Part shown: positions 43,648 to 50,798 of the stretch, piece by piece
Position numbering within the stretch: position 1 is the stretch's first letter
Layout: every line of letters starts with the position of its first letter
DNA from: Elusimicrobia bacterium GWA2_62_23
GTDB lineage: Bacteria > Elusimicrobiota > Elusimicrobia > Elusimicrobiales > UBA9959
Direction: 5' to 3'
Length of the DNA: 64,000 nucleotides
Assembly: GCA_001799635.1 (NCBI GenBank)
Contig: MGTV01000007.1
Coordinates: 30,772 to 94,771, forward strand
Notes under the pieces: generated by a model
Database searches by the model: none
Told to the model about the DNA's origin: nothing
Seen by the model: only the letters and a program-made list of their open reading frames with translations
Made by a program: the position numbers and the translations under genes

Positions 43648-44034
43648 CTACTTCGCCTTGCTTATGCGCGCGGCCATGGGGTTAAGGATCACCTTGGCCA
43701 GCAGGAAGCCGTAGAATATCCCGCCCAGGGAGAGCGCCAGCCGCCGGTAAAAATCCGGCACGTCCCCGGCGGGGAACCAGAGCACCAGCATCAGCGACAG
43801 CGCCGTGGTCAGCACGCCCATGCCTACGGCGCAGCGCGCGGCGAACTGCAGCGCGGCCGGCCCCGAAGGCCGCACGAGTTCCCTGAACGGGTAAACGGCC
43901 CAGCTCAGCAGGAAGGTCCCGCCGAACACCAGCACCACCGCCTCCGCGTTCAGGAAAGGCAGCAGCCCCTGCAGGCCTTCGCTGAGGTACAGGGATTCCG
44001 TTATTAGGATGAGCACCAGAAGTTGTTTTATCAT
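43648..44034 (-). CDS. Miniature MotA/TolQ-like membrane protein
   Basis: The 128-residue product has four hydrophobic segments. The first pair (LNAEAVVLVFGGTFLLSWAV, then YPFRELV) resembles MotA TM1-TM2 (family: P-A-L-I-V-GGT-gA-l-s-yP). The second pair (VGMGVLTTALSLMLVLWFP and LALSLGGIFYGFLLAKVILN with PMAARI) resembles TM3-TM4. The cytoplasmic loop of about 90-100 residues that binds the flagellar rotor in MotA is absent. A MotB or ExbD partner is not adjacent. GGAGG precedes the ATG. A proton-channel role is inference. Confidence 0.6.
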   Translation of the reverse strand: MIKQLLVLILITESLYLSEGLQGLLPFLNAEAVVLVFGGTFLLSWAVYPFRELVRPSGPAALQFAARCAVGMGVLTTALSLMLVLWFPAGDVPDFYRRLALSLGGIFYGFLLAKVILNPMAARISKAK

Positions 44035-44117
44035 ACCGCCTCCGTTGAGCTTGTCACGAGGATAGTTTAACAGCCCGGCGTCAAGGCAACCCCAAAAAAT
44101 AATCAAATCCCCGTCAA

Positions 44118-44147
44118 ATAAAAAAACCGCCGGGAAAACCCGGCGGC
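44118..44147 (-). terminator. Terminator of the receiver gene at 44165
   Basis: CCGCCGGG/CCCGGCGG stem, loop of four, then TTTTTTTATTT on the minus strand. Confidence 0.88.
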
Positions 44148-44164
44148 GGAACGCGCCCTGCGGC

Positions 44165-44536
44165 TTACTTACATAAGCGCGAGACCAACGCGGAGAGCGC
44201 CTCCACGCGCGACGGCTTGTAGAGCACGTCCACCACGCCTATGGAAGCGGCCTTCCCCTCAACTCCGGGCACCCCGGTAATTATCGCCACCGGTATGCCG
44301 GAGATGGCCGGATCCTCCTGCTGCAGTTTACGGAATTCCCAGCCCGACATTTCCGGCATCATCAGGTCCAGCAGTATAAGTCCCGGCCGCGGAGCGGAAC
44401 TCCTGAGATAGGCCAGCGCCTCCTTACCGTTGCCGGCAAAGGCGGTCTTATAACCTTCCCCGGCCAGGGAAGAACAGATCAATTCACGAATGTCCTTGTC
44501 GTCGTCCACGACAAGCACCGGCGCCGCTCCGGTCAT
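44165..44536 (-). CDS. Stand-alone response-regulator receiver
   Basis: From the ATG at 44536 the 123-residue protein is a lone receiver: D11-D13, phosphoacceptor D57 (LLDLMMPEMSGWEF), T in AIITGVPG and K in VLYKPSRVE. No output domain or nearby kinase. An alternative start seven codons upstream is less likely because GGAGGGGG would then be inside the gene. Confidence 0.88.
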   Translation of the reverse strand: MTGAAPVLVVDDDKDIRELICSSLAGEGYKTAFAGNGKEALAYLRSSAPRPGLILLDLMMPEMSGWEFRKLQQEDPAISGIPVAIITGVPGVEGKAASIGVVDVLYKPSRVEALSALVSRLCK

Positions 44537-44555
44537 AGGATAACCCCCTCCACAC

Positions 44556-44564
44556 ATGATACCA
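44556..44564 (-). promoter_or_regulatory. Extended -10 for the receiver at 44536
   Basis: TGGTATCAT on the minus strand, 19 nt before the ATG. Confidence 0.5.
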
Positions 44565-44601
44565 AAACACGCCGCCTTTCTCGGAGCGGCCGGTCCGGCC
44601 T

Positions 44602-45636
44602 TCAGCCGCCGCGCAGGCGGCGCTTGTCCTCGCCGATGTCGCGCACCATCCGGCCGAAGCTCTTCTGTTTCCGCTTGGCCTCTATACGTTTCTTCAGGTC
44701 GGTATCCAGCTCGTGCCGCTCGGTCTCGCGGCGCAGCTTGTGATAGCTTTTAAGCCGCTGCGGGAGCAGCGCGCCGGTCTCCACGGCGGCGGCCACCGCG
44801 CAGCCCGGTTCGCCGGAATGCGAACAGTCCTTGAACCGGCAATCCGCGGCCAGCGCGCTTATATCCGCGAAAGAAGTCTCCAGCCCGTCGCCCGCGTAAG
44901 CCACGCCGAACTCCCTGACTCCCGGCGTGTCTATCACCTGCCCGCCGCAGGGAAGGAAGTAAAGCTGGCGCGCCGTGGTGGTATGCCGGCCGCGGGCGTC
45001 GCTCTCGCGCACCTCGCCGGTCTGGGCCGCCTCACGCCCGGCCAGGCGGTTGAGCAGCGTGCTCTTGCCCGCGCCCGAGGACCCCAGGAAACAGCAGCGC
45101 GCCCCGCCGGCCAGTTCCGCCTCCACCTCCGCCACTCCCTCGCCGGACAGCGAAGACAGGCACAGCACCCGCGCGCCAGGCGCGGCCAGCGTCACGGCGT
45201 CGAGCCGCGCGGCCAGTTCCTCCGGCGGGCACAGGTCCTTCTTGGTGAGCGCCACCACCGGCAGGGCCCCGCTGTCCCAGGCGGCCGTCAGCAGGCGCTC
45301 CAGGCGGGCTATGTTGTAGTTGCCGTCCAGCCCCATCACTATAAAAACCTTGTCTATGTTGGCCGCCAGCGGCTGCGCGCCGCCGGCGTCGCCCGGCCCC
45401 TTGCGCAGCAGCAGGGAGCGCCGCGGCAGCAGGCCGTGGATCACGGCCTTCTCCCCGTTGTCATGCAGCGACACCTCGGCCTCGTCGCCCACCACCGGCA
45501 GGTCCAGCCGCGACACGGCCTCCCCGGCCAGCCGCCCGGCCGTGACCGCCGGGATCTCCCTGCCGGCGGCCATTACGGAGTAAAGGCCCCTCTGCTCCGC
45601 CGTCACCAGCGCGGTCGTCGTCTTCTGTTCAGGCAT
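44602..45636 (-). CDS. rsgA: Ribosome small-subunit GTPase RsgA
   Basis: RsgA helps 30S maturation. The 344-residue protein has an N-terminal OB domain, then a circularly permuted GTPase: G4-like ALTKKDL, G1 LGSSGAGKSTLLN and G3 DTPGVREF, and a C-terminal zinc motif (CRFKDCSHSGEPGC). I start at the ATG at 45636 behind GGGGGG; a longer frame has no support. It overlaps the membrane protein gene at 45629 by eight bases, so the two are coupled. Confidence 0.93.
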   Translation of the reverse strand: MPEQKTTTALVTAEQRGLYSVMAAGREIPAVTAGRLAGEAVSRLDLPVVGDEAEVSLHDNGEKAVIHGLLPRRSLLLRKGPGDAGGAQPLAANIDKVFIVMGLDGNYNIARLERLLTAAWDSGALPVVALTKKDLCPPEELAARLDAVTLAAPGARVLCLSSLSGEGVAEVEAELAGGARCCFLGSSGAGKSTLLNRLAGREAAQTGEVRESDARGRHTTTARQLYFLPCGGQVIDTPGVREFGVAYAGDGLETSFADISALAADCRFKDCSHSGEPGCAVAAAVETGALLPQRLKSYHKLRRETERHELDTDLKKRIEAKRKQKSFGRMVRDIGEDKRRLRGG

Positions 45637-46123
45637 TTTCCCCCCGTCCGGCTCCGGCCAGCGCGGCGGGCGCGGCAAAGGCGTGGCGGCTCAGCCGCCA
45701 CAGCCCGTAAATAATGGCGCCGTAAATTATGACGGCGAGCGGCACGTAATAACCGTGGATGAACCGCTGCAGGGGCATATCTTTCACGAAAGGCATGGTG
45801 CCTATGATGATAGGAAAGCCGGCCAGCGGGTCCAGGAACCACCAGGACATCCCGAAAAAAGCCTGTTCATCCCTGTTGGCGAAATTCATGGACAGCAGCA
45901 TATAGGTGACGGCGGCACGGTGAGCCAGCAGCGCCAGCGCGGCGTAGCCGAAGGCCAGCCGCACCTTGAGTTTTTTCCCGGCCAGGAGTTTGGTGGCCGC
46001 TTCGTCGGCCGGGGCCGCGCCCGTTCCCTCCAGCCTCGGCCCGTTCCTGAACAGGTAGAGCACGCAAAAATAAAGCAACAGCGCGGCGGCCAGAAGAAGC
46101 AGCAGTTTAACAAGGGCGTCCAT
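45629..46123 (-). CDS. Membrane protein of unknown function
   Basis: The 164-residue product has four likely membrane helices (VKLLLLLAAALLLYFCVLYL, LAFGYAALALLAHRAAVTYM, FPIIIGTMPFV and VPLAVIIYGAIIYGLWRL) and a cytoplasmic or periplasmic loop with the distinct phrase DEQAFFGMSWWFLDPLAGFP. No family recognised. It sits ahead of rsgA with an 8-bp overlap. A TATATT box lies exactly 6 nt before the ATG, so the mRNA should be leaderless. Confidence 0.65.
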   Translation of the reverse strand: MDALVKLLLLLAAALLLYFCVLYLFRNGPRLEGTGAAPADEAATKLLAGKKLKVRLAFGYAALALLAHRAAVTYMLLSMNFANRDEQAFFGMSWWFLDPLAGFPIIIGTMPFVKDMPLQRFIHGYYVPLAVIIYGAIIYGLWRLSRHAFAAPAALAGAGRGENA

Positions 46124-46129
46124 AGCCTA

Positions 46130-46135
46130 AATATA
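46130..46135 (-). promoter_or_regulatory. -10 box for the gene at 46123 (leaderless)
   Basis: TATATT, six bases (TAGGCT), ATG on the minus strand, preceded by TTTTG. Confidence 0.45.
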
Positions 46136-46214
46136 CAAAATATCCTCCTTAAACCAGGTCGGGAAATATGAGCATACGGCCCGCTCTGGCAGCCGCGGCT
46201 GCCAAGGGAGATTT

Positions 46215-46223
46215 TGCTATCAT
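46215..46223 (+). promoter_or_regulatory. Extended -10 for the membrane protein at 46257
   Basis: TGCTATCAT on the plus strand; the transcript would have a leader of about 27 nt with AGGAGC before the ATG. Confidence 0.5.
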
Positions 46224-46256
46224 ACAGGCAGACCAAGTCAGAACAGGAGCCAAGCC

Positions 46257-47270
46257 ATGTTCCTCCCGCCCGAAATACACAAAGAAGACCTCGCCTTCCC
46301 GATAAGATACACCCTTTGGGAAACTCCGCCTTTAAAGAAGTTCCCGCTGCACAGCCTGCTCCTCCTGCCGCTCATCTTCATGTTGGTCGGCCTGGTAGGC
46401 TTTCACCTCGAGGGGACCCTGGGGAAAATTTCTCTCGGCATGTGGCTGGCTCTTATCTGGTCCTACGCCTCTCTCCCCATGCTTTACTTCGGACATGTAA
46501 AGATAAACAAGACGTTCGAGGCCCTGGACGAAATAATTCCGGACAAGCAGAAAAAGCTGGAACTGTTGAAGACCTCCCACTCTCATCTCAACAATCCCTC
46601 TTTCTGGGTTTACGGGGTCGCAATGGCGGCCTTAGGCTGGTACGTCTTCTTTCCCGCCTACTACGCCGCACACCAGTCGCTTTGGCTGTGCGTATGGGGT
46701 TCTCTTTTGTTCGTAATATTCGGTTTAGTGGGCGGCTATGGCGCGGCCTGCGTGGTCTCTTTTTACGGCCTCGTGGACAAATTGCTGCACGCGAAATTAT
46801 TCAAGCCAGACCCCTATCACCCGGACCTCTTCATGGGGTTCAGGCCGCTCGGCACCCTGGCCGTGGTCAACGCCCTGGTGGCCTCCTCCGGCTCGCTGCT
46901 GTTCCCCCTCATCCTTGAATCCAGGGAACTGCCGGGTATCTTCAAACTGCCCGGCTACGCCATGTTCATCGCCATCGCCATAATCATAGCGCTGGCTTTC
47001 ATAGTGCCCATAATCTGGATCCGGGATCACATAGAAGAGAACAAATTCCGCCTGCTTAAGGAACATGAGGCCGAATATAAGGGACGTCTCGCCGACTATA
47101 TGAAAAGGCCCGCACCGGAAAGCAAGGACCTGCTGCAGCTGCTCCAGGCGGAGCGGGCCAAGCTGGAAGAGATCCGCCTCTTTCCTTTCGAAACCAAAAT
47201 GATAACCCAGGTGGCGGGGTCCCTATTGCTGCCGTTCATCATCCTGTACCTGCAGATAAAATACAAGTAA
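46257..47270 (+). CDS. Membrane protein with coiled-coil tail, unknown
   Basis: The 337-residue protein has about six membrane helices (LLLLPLIFMLVGLVGF, ISLGMWLALIWSYASLPML, FWVYGVAMAALGWYVFF, SLLFVIFGLVGGYGAACVV, FIAIAIIIALAFIVPIIWI and the terminal VAGSLLLPFIILYLQI). Between the last two is a charged helix (HIEENKFRLLKEHEAEYKGR and LLQAERAKLEEIRL) that should be a cytoplasmic coiled coil. AGGAGC before the ATG. No family is recognised. Composition is slightly less G+C-rich than its neighbours, which could reflect transfer or selection on a membrane protein. Confidence 0.65.
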   Translation: MFLPPEIHKEDLAFPIRYTLWETPPLKKFPLHSLLLLPLIFMLVGLVGFHLEGTLGKISLGMWLALIWSYASLPMLYFGHVKINKTFEALDEIIPDKQKKLELLKTSHSHLNNPSFWVYGVAMAALGWYVFFPAYYAAHQSLWLCVWGSLLFVIFGLVGGYGAACVVSFYGLVDKLLHAKLFKPDPYHPDLFMGFRPLGTLAVVNALVASSGSLLFPLILESRELPGIFKLPGYAMFIAIAIIIALAFIVPIIWIRDHIEENKFRLLKEHEAEYKGRLADYMKRPAPESKDLLQLLQAERAKLEEIRLFPFETKMITQVAGSLLLPFIILYLQIKYK

Positions 47271-47272
47271 CG

Positions 47273-47776
47273 CTACGGAGCCGGCTTGGCGAATTCGGCC
47301 GGGACGAAGGCGATGTCCTCCGGCTTTAAGACGCCGGGGAACAGCGCCAGCAGCGCTTCGCGCGCCGCCTTGAGCTTCTCCGGCGTCAGCGCGGAGTCGT
47401 GGAGCACGCGCAGTTTCATGGCCGCCGGCGCGAGCTTCAGCACGGTCTTTTCTTCGGAGCTGTTCTTGCTCTGCACGGCTTTCTGATTCTGCGTCTTACT
47501 CCCGCCCTTGGCGGGGCTTTCCACGGGCAGCAGGGTATGGGCCTCGCCCGTACCGGATCGGCCGTGCTCTTCGCGGCTGCTGTCCACCTGCGCCTTCAGT
47601 TCCAGCAGGGCGTAGGCCGCGCCGCGGCCTAACAGGGGGTCCAGCACCTTCGTCTGCACCTTGGCCTCCAGCGCGTCCGTAAGGGCCTGCGCCTCGGCGG
47701 CGCAGCCGCAGTCCCCGGCCGCGCCCGGCGCGGCCAACAGCGAAATCAGCGCGAAACAGCAAATAGTGTTTTTCAT
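47273..47776 (-). CDS. Exported protein with FliF-like periplasmic segments
   Basis: The 167-residue precursor has a signal peptide (MKNTICCFALISLLAAPGAA). The first mature part (ALEAKVQTKVLDPLLGRGAA, YALLELKAQVDSSREE) looks like the ring-building segment in the C-terminal half of FliF (LE-ki-lLeP-vG-g-v-v-v-a-lD-), and the last part (KLRVLHDSALTPEKLKAARE, ALLALFPGVLKPEDI) like the following segment. A Ser/Lys/Asn-rich linker separates them. No flagellar gene is in the window, so a flagellar role is doubtful. GGAGG precedes the ATG. Confidence 0.5.
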   Translation of the reverse strand: MKNTICCFALISLLAAPGAAGDCGCAAEAQALTDALEAKVQTKVLDPLLGRGAAYALLELKAQVDSSREEHGRSGTGEAHTLLPVESPAKGGSKTQNQKAVQSKNSSEEKTVLKLAPAAMKLRVLHDSALTPEKLKAAREALLALFPGVLKPEDIAFVPAEFAKPAP

Positions 47777-47866
47777 GATCCCTCCAGAAGCGAGCGGTAC
47801 CGCAGGAATAGTCTATTGAACGGCGGTTACGAAAATCCTCAAATTCCCATCAATTCCTTTTCAAAC

Positions 47867-48556
47867 TTATTCACCCTGCGCCGGCGCGTTCTCTTCCCGC
47901 CGCCGTCTTTTACCGCGCTGGTAGTTTAGCTGCGTGTCTACCAGCTGCCTGAATATGTCCATAAGGTTCTCCTCCTGCCCGGCCAGGTCCTCGTAGCCGG
48001 CGGCCTGGGCTTCCTTGCACAGGTAATAGACGGCCTCTATGGTGGAGACGCAATGCGGCTGCGGCTGCTTCTTGATCTTGAACTGCGAGGTATAACTGCC
48101 TGAAAAGGAAAGCCGCGGCAGGGCGCTGACGTTGCGGCTTTTCCGCAACACCCGCTGGGCGCCGCGCCAGGTGCCGTCTATCACGAAGACCAGCGGGATC
48201 TTCCCCTCCCTACGTAAACCTTCGGCCAGGCCGCCAAAATTCACGGCCCGGGGCCCGGGGTACAGCACGAACGGGCTGTAAGCCGGGTCCTGGATCAGGG
48301 CGTTCACGCGTTCATGGTCCGTAAAATCGGTGCCTACTATTAGTTCGGCGTTCGCCAGGCACATCCTCGTGAGCCGGGCCGTGCCGGTTCTCTGTTTGTG
48401 CGCCTCTTTGGTGTGCATGAGGATCACAAAGCGCGTCCTGGTGGCGAAGGGCTTCGCCCCGCCGCACAGGCAGTTCTTCTTTGCCCGCCGGCAGGAGTAG
48501 CATTCCTCCCGGTGGGCGGGCGCTGCGGCCTTCGTCGATTCCGTCTTTTTGATCAT
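47867..48556 (-). CDS. DTW-domain tRNA-uridine aminocarboxypropyltransferase
   Basis: The 229-residue protein has an N-terminal cysteine cluster (CYSCRRAKKNCLC) and the DTW domain with VFVIDGTWRGAQRVLRKSRN; it fits TapT (YfiP/TuaA), which makes acp3U in tRNA with S-adenosylmethionine. The family is SPOUT-related. The C-terminus is basic (QRGKRRRREEN), suiting RNA binding. Its promoter is TGGTAGAAT, leader about 10 nt with only AGTAGG before the ATG. Confidence 0.85.
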   Translation of the reverse strand: MIKKTESTKAAAPAHREECYSCRRAKKNCLCGGAKPFATRTRFVILMHTKEAHKQRTGTARLTRMCLANAELIVGTDFTDHERVNALIQDPAYSPFVLYPGPRAVNFGGLAEGLRREGKIPLVFVIDGTWRGAQRVLRKSRNVSALPRLSFSGSYTSQFKIKKQPQPHCVSTIEAVYYLCKEAQAAGYEDLAGQEENLMDIFRQLVDTQLNYQRGKRRRREENAPAQGE

Positions 48557-48572
48557 AAGTGCCTACTTAGAA

Positions 48573-48581
48573 ATTCTACCA
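48573..48581 (-). promoter_or_regulatory. Extended -10 for the DTW gene
   Basis: TGGTAGAAT on the minus strand, 16 nt before the ATG at 48556, giving a very short leader. Confidence 0.5.
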
Positions 48582-48663
48582 AACCGGCCGGGGGTGAAAC
48601 TTTCAGAGGCTCAGGCGCGTCTAACTGGAAGAGGCAAAAGCGGCCTCGAAAGGACCTTAGAAC

Positions 48664-49014
48664 ATGAACTTCGAGACAATTCAGCCTTACCTGCTGCCGG
48701 CGGGCGCAGCCGCCTTCCTGCTGTTCCGCTATTTCCGTTTCAAGGCCGCCAGGAAAAAACTGCCGGGACTGGCCGCGGCGGGGGCCGTCTTCGTGGACGT
48801 GCGCACCCCTGCCGAGTTCGCCGCCTGCAACCGGCCTGGCAGCCTGAATATCCCGCTGGACGAATTGCCCGCCCGGGCGAAGAAGCTGGACAAGGACAAG
48901 CCGGTAATTCTCTGCTGCGCTTCCGGCGCCCGCAGCGGCGTGGCCGTGGGCATGCTGAAGGCAATGGGATTCAAGAACGTCACCAACGCGGGCCCCTGGC
49001 AGAACACCCTCTAG
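48664..49014 (+). CDS. Membrane-anchored rhodanese-like protein
   Basis: The 116-residue product has an N-terminal hydrophobic segment (YLLPAGAAAFLLFRYF) with basic residues after it, then a rhodanese domain (VFVDVRTPAEFAACNRPGSL, NIPLDEL). The active-site loop is LCCASGARSG with the catalytic cysteine. It may carry sulfur or act on redox targets at the membrane. AAAGGA lies before the ATG. Confidence 0.85.
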   Translation: MNFETIQPYLLPAGAAAFLLFRYFRFKAARKKLPGLAAAGAVFVDVRTPAEFAACNRPGSLNIPLDELPARAKKLDKDKPVILCCASGARSGVAVGMLKAMGFKNVTNAGPWQNTL

Positions 49015-49023
49015 CCCCGGCCC

Positions 49024-49057
49024 AAAACAAAACCGCCGGGCAAGCCCGGCGGTTTTG
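49024..49057. terminator. Bidirectional terminator (rhodanese / gene at 49074)
   Basis: AACCGCCGGG/CCCGGCGGTT stem with T runs on both sides (TTTTGTTTTG on minus). One of the recurrent CAAAACAAAACCGCCGGG hairpins. Confidence 0.85.
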
Positions 49058-49073
49058 CGCTTCCAGGCGCGGC

Positions 49074-49586
49074 TTATTCGCCGCCGCCGGGCCGCTGCTG
49101 CGCCTGTTTCAATATGCCGGATATGTCGGGCATAGTCTGCCCCGCGCCGCCCGGCGTCACGTTGGTGGGCGAAACACCCCCGAAAGAGGTGGATTTCATG
49201 CGGGGAATAACGGTGCCCTTGGCCCGGGCCTTCGCCGGTGCCCTGCGCGCAGCGGCCGCGGTTGACTTGCGCACTTCGGGGGCCGCCGCGCCCTGCGCTA
49301 CCGCCGGCGCCGTGGACTCCTCTTCCCCGTAATACCCGGCGTTGGTCTTGCTGAACATGTCCAGCCCGCTGTTGGCCGCGCTCTGGGGCCGCAGGGCCGG
49401 GTTAAGGCCCTGGGGCGCCTCGGGCTCCTTGAAAAGCTGTTCCCTGGCGGCCGGCTGTTCCGGCGCGGAGGCTGTGTCGTCGCTCATGAAGAACTTGATC
49501 CCCAGGAGCAGCACCAGCGTAAGCACCGCAATGCCCGCCAGCAGCAGGCCGTGCGATCGTTTTTTAGTTTCTATGAGGTTGACCAT
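49074..49586 (-). CDS. Single-pass membrane protein with disordered tail
   Basis: The 170-residue protein has a basic start, one membrane helix (LLLAGIAVLTLVLLLGIKFF) and then a long Ala/Pro/Gly/Gln-rich region (residues 40-170) with an Arg/Lys cluster (RRAPAKARAKG). It probably lies in the periplasm with an extended tail. No domain recognised. AAGGG precedes the ATG, with a short leader from TGGTAGAAT. Confidence 0.6.
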   Translation of the reverse strand: MVNLIETKKRSHGLLLAGIAVLTLVLLLGIKFFMSDDTASAPEQPAAREQLFKEPEAPQGLNPALRPQSAANSGLDMFSKTNAGYYGEEESTAPAVAQGAAAPEVRKSTAAAARRAPAKARAKGTVIPRMKSTSFGGVSPTNVTPGGAGQTMPDISGILKQAQQRPGGGE

Positions 49587-49601
49587 ATTCCCTTTCAGAC
49601 T

Positions 49602-49610
49602 ATTCTACCA
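49602..49610 (-). promoter_or_regulatory. Extended -10 for the gene at 49586
   Basis: TGGTAGAAT on the minus strand, 15 nt before the ATG. It overlaps the region of the divergent FkbM promoter. Confidence 0.5.
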
Positions 49611-49649
49611 AACAAAACCTCAGTGAGGCCCCCGCCGGCCCAGGCGGTT

Positions 49650-49658
49650 TGTTAAAAT
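49650..49658 (+). promoter_or_regulatory. Extended -10 for the FkbM gene (leaderless)
   Basis: TGTTAAAAT on the plus strand, six bases (AAGGCT) and ATG at 49665. Confidence 0.5.
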
Positions 49659-49664
49659 AAGGCT

Positions 49665-50741
49665 ATGGACGCGCTCTGGGACAAACTCGGCGCCGGCCCC
49701 GGCAGGGCGGCGGAGGATATACAGCGGCTGAAGGCCGACGATCTGCCGCTGGTGCTCTACGGCGACGGCTGGTACGCGCCTTACCTGCGCGAATACCTCG
49801 GGCGCCGCGGCCTCACCGCCGCCGCCGTCTTTACCGACGCCGGCTTCACCACCTCCGGGCAAGCCGTCAGTTTCGCGGAGGTCAACGGCCGGTTCGAGAA
49901 ATTCAATATCGTAATAGCTTTCGCCAACGCCCCGCTGGCCCGGGAGAAGCTGGCCCGCCTGGACCGCGCCCGGGTGGGCGGGGTCTATTTCTTCGACGTG
50001 ATGGGCGAGCTGCTGGGCAACACCTTCGACCGCGCCTGGTTCGAAACCAACAAGGCGCGTTTCGGCGCCGCCTATGACCTGCTGGCCGACAGCCTGTCGC
50101 GCGAAACTTTTCTGGCTTTTCTCGACGCCAAGCTGGGCGGCAACGCCGAAGCGCTCGCTGACATAAGCCGCAAGGAGCAGTATTTCCCCAAAGGGATAAT
50201 CCAGCTGTCCGACAGCGAAGTGTTCGTGGACGGCGGAGCCTATACCGGCGACACTTTGCTCACTTTCATGCGCCTCACCGGCGGCAAATGCGCCCGCGCC
50301 TGCGCCTTCGAGCCGGAAACCGCCAACGCCGCCAAACTGGCGGCCACGGTGGCGGCCCGCGGCCTGCGCGGCGTAACCGTGCACAACAAAGGCCTGTGGA
50401 GCGCGCCCGCCACGCTGCCCTTCGCCGTGTGGCACGGCACTTCCGCCTCGGCCGTCTCCGGGGCCGGCGAAGTTTCCGTGGAAGCGGACACGGTGGACCG
50501 CCTGGCCCCCGACGCCACTTTCATAAAGCTGGACGTGGAAGGCGCGGAACTGGAGGCCCTCAAGGGCGCCGCCGCCACCATAAAGCGCAACCGCCCCAAG
50601 CTCGCGGTCTGCGTCTATCACCGGCCCGGCGACCTCTTCGAGCTCCCCCTGTTCATAAAGTCGCTGGTCCCGGAGTACCGCTTCTACCTGCGCCAACACC
50701 AGCCCGTGGCCTGCGAGACCGTCCTGTACGCCGTAATTTAA
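49665..50741 (+). CDS. FkbM-family methyltransferase
   Basis: The 358-residue protein has an N-terminal Rossmann-like part (LPLVLYGDGWYAPYLREYLG) and a C-terminal FkbM domain from about 175: VFVDGGAYTGDTLLTF (S-adenosylmethionine motif I), CAFEPETANAAKL (motif II) and TFIKLDVEGAELEALKGA. FkbM enzymes O-methylate sugars, lipids or small molecules; the substrate here is not indicated. The leaderless start and divergent promoter suggest its own control. Confidence 0.85.
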   Translation: MDALWDKLGAGPGRAAEDIQRLKADDLPLVLYGDGWYAPYLREYLGRRGLTAAAVFTDAGFTTSGQAVSFAEVNGRFEKFNIVIAFANAPLAREKLARLDRARVGGVYFFDVMGELLGNTFDRAWFETNKARFGAAYDLLADSLSRETFLAFLDAKLGGNAEALADISRKEQYFPKGIIQLSDSEVFVDGGAYTGDTLLTFMRLTGGKCARACAFEPETANAAKLAATVAARGLRGVTVHNKGLWSAPATLPFAVWHGTSASAVSGAGEVSVEADTVDRLAPDATFIKLDVEGAELEALKGAAATIKRNRPKLAVCVYHRPGDLFELPLFIKSLVPEYRFYLRQHQPVACETVLYAVI

Positions 50742-50742
50742 A

Positions 50743-50776
50743 ACCAAAACAAAACCGCCGGGACGGCCCGGCGGTT
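50743..50776 (-). terminator. Terminator of the tetrad-repeat protein gene
   Basis: CCGCCGGG/CCCGGCGG stem with a TTTTGTTTTGGTTTT tail on the minus strand. Confidence 0.82.
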
Positions 50777-50798
50777 CTGCGCTGCGTGACTGGCCGCT

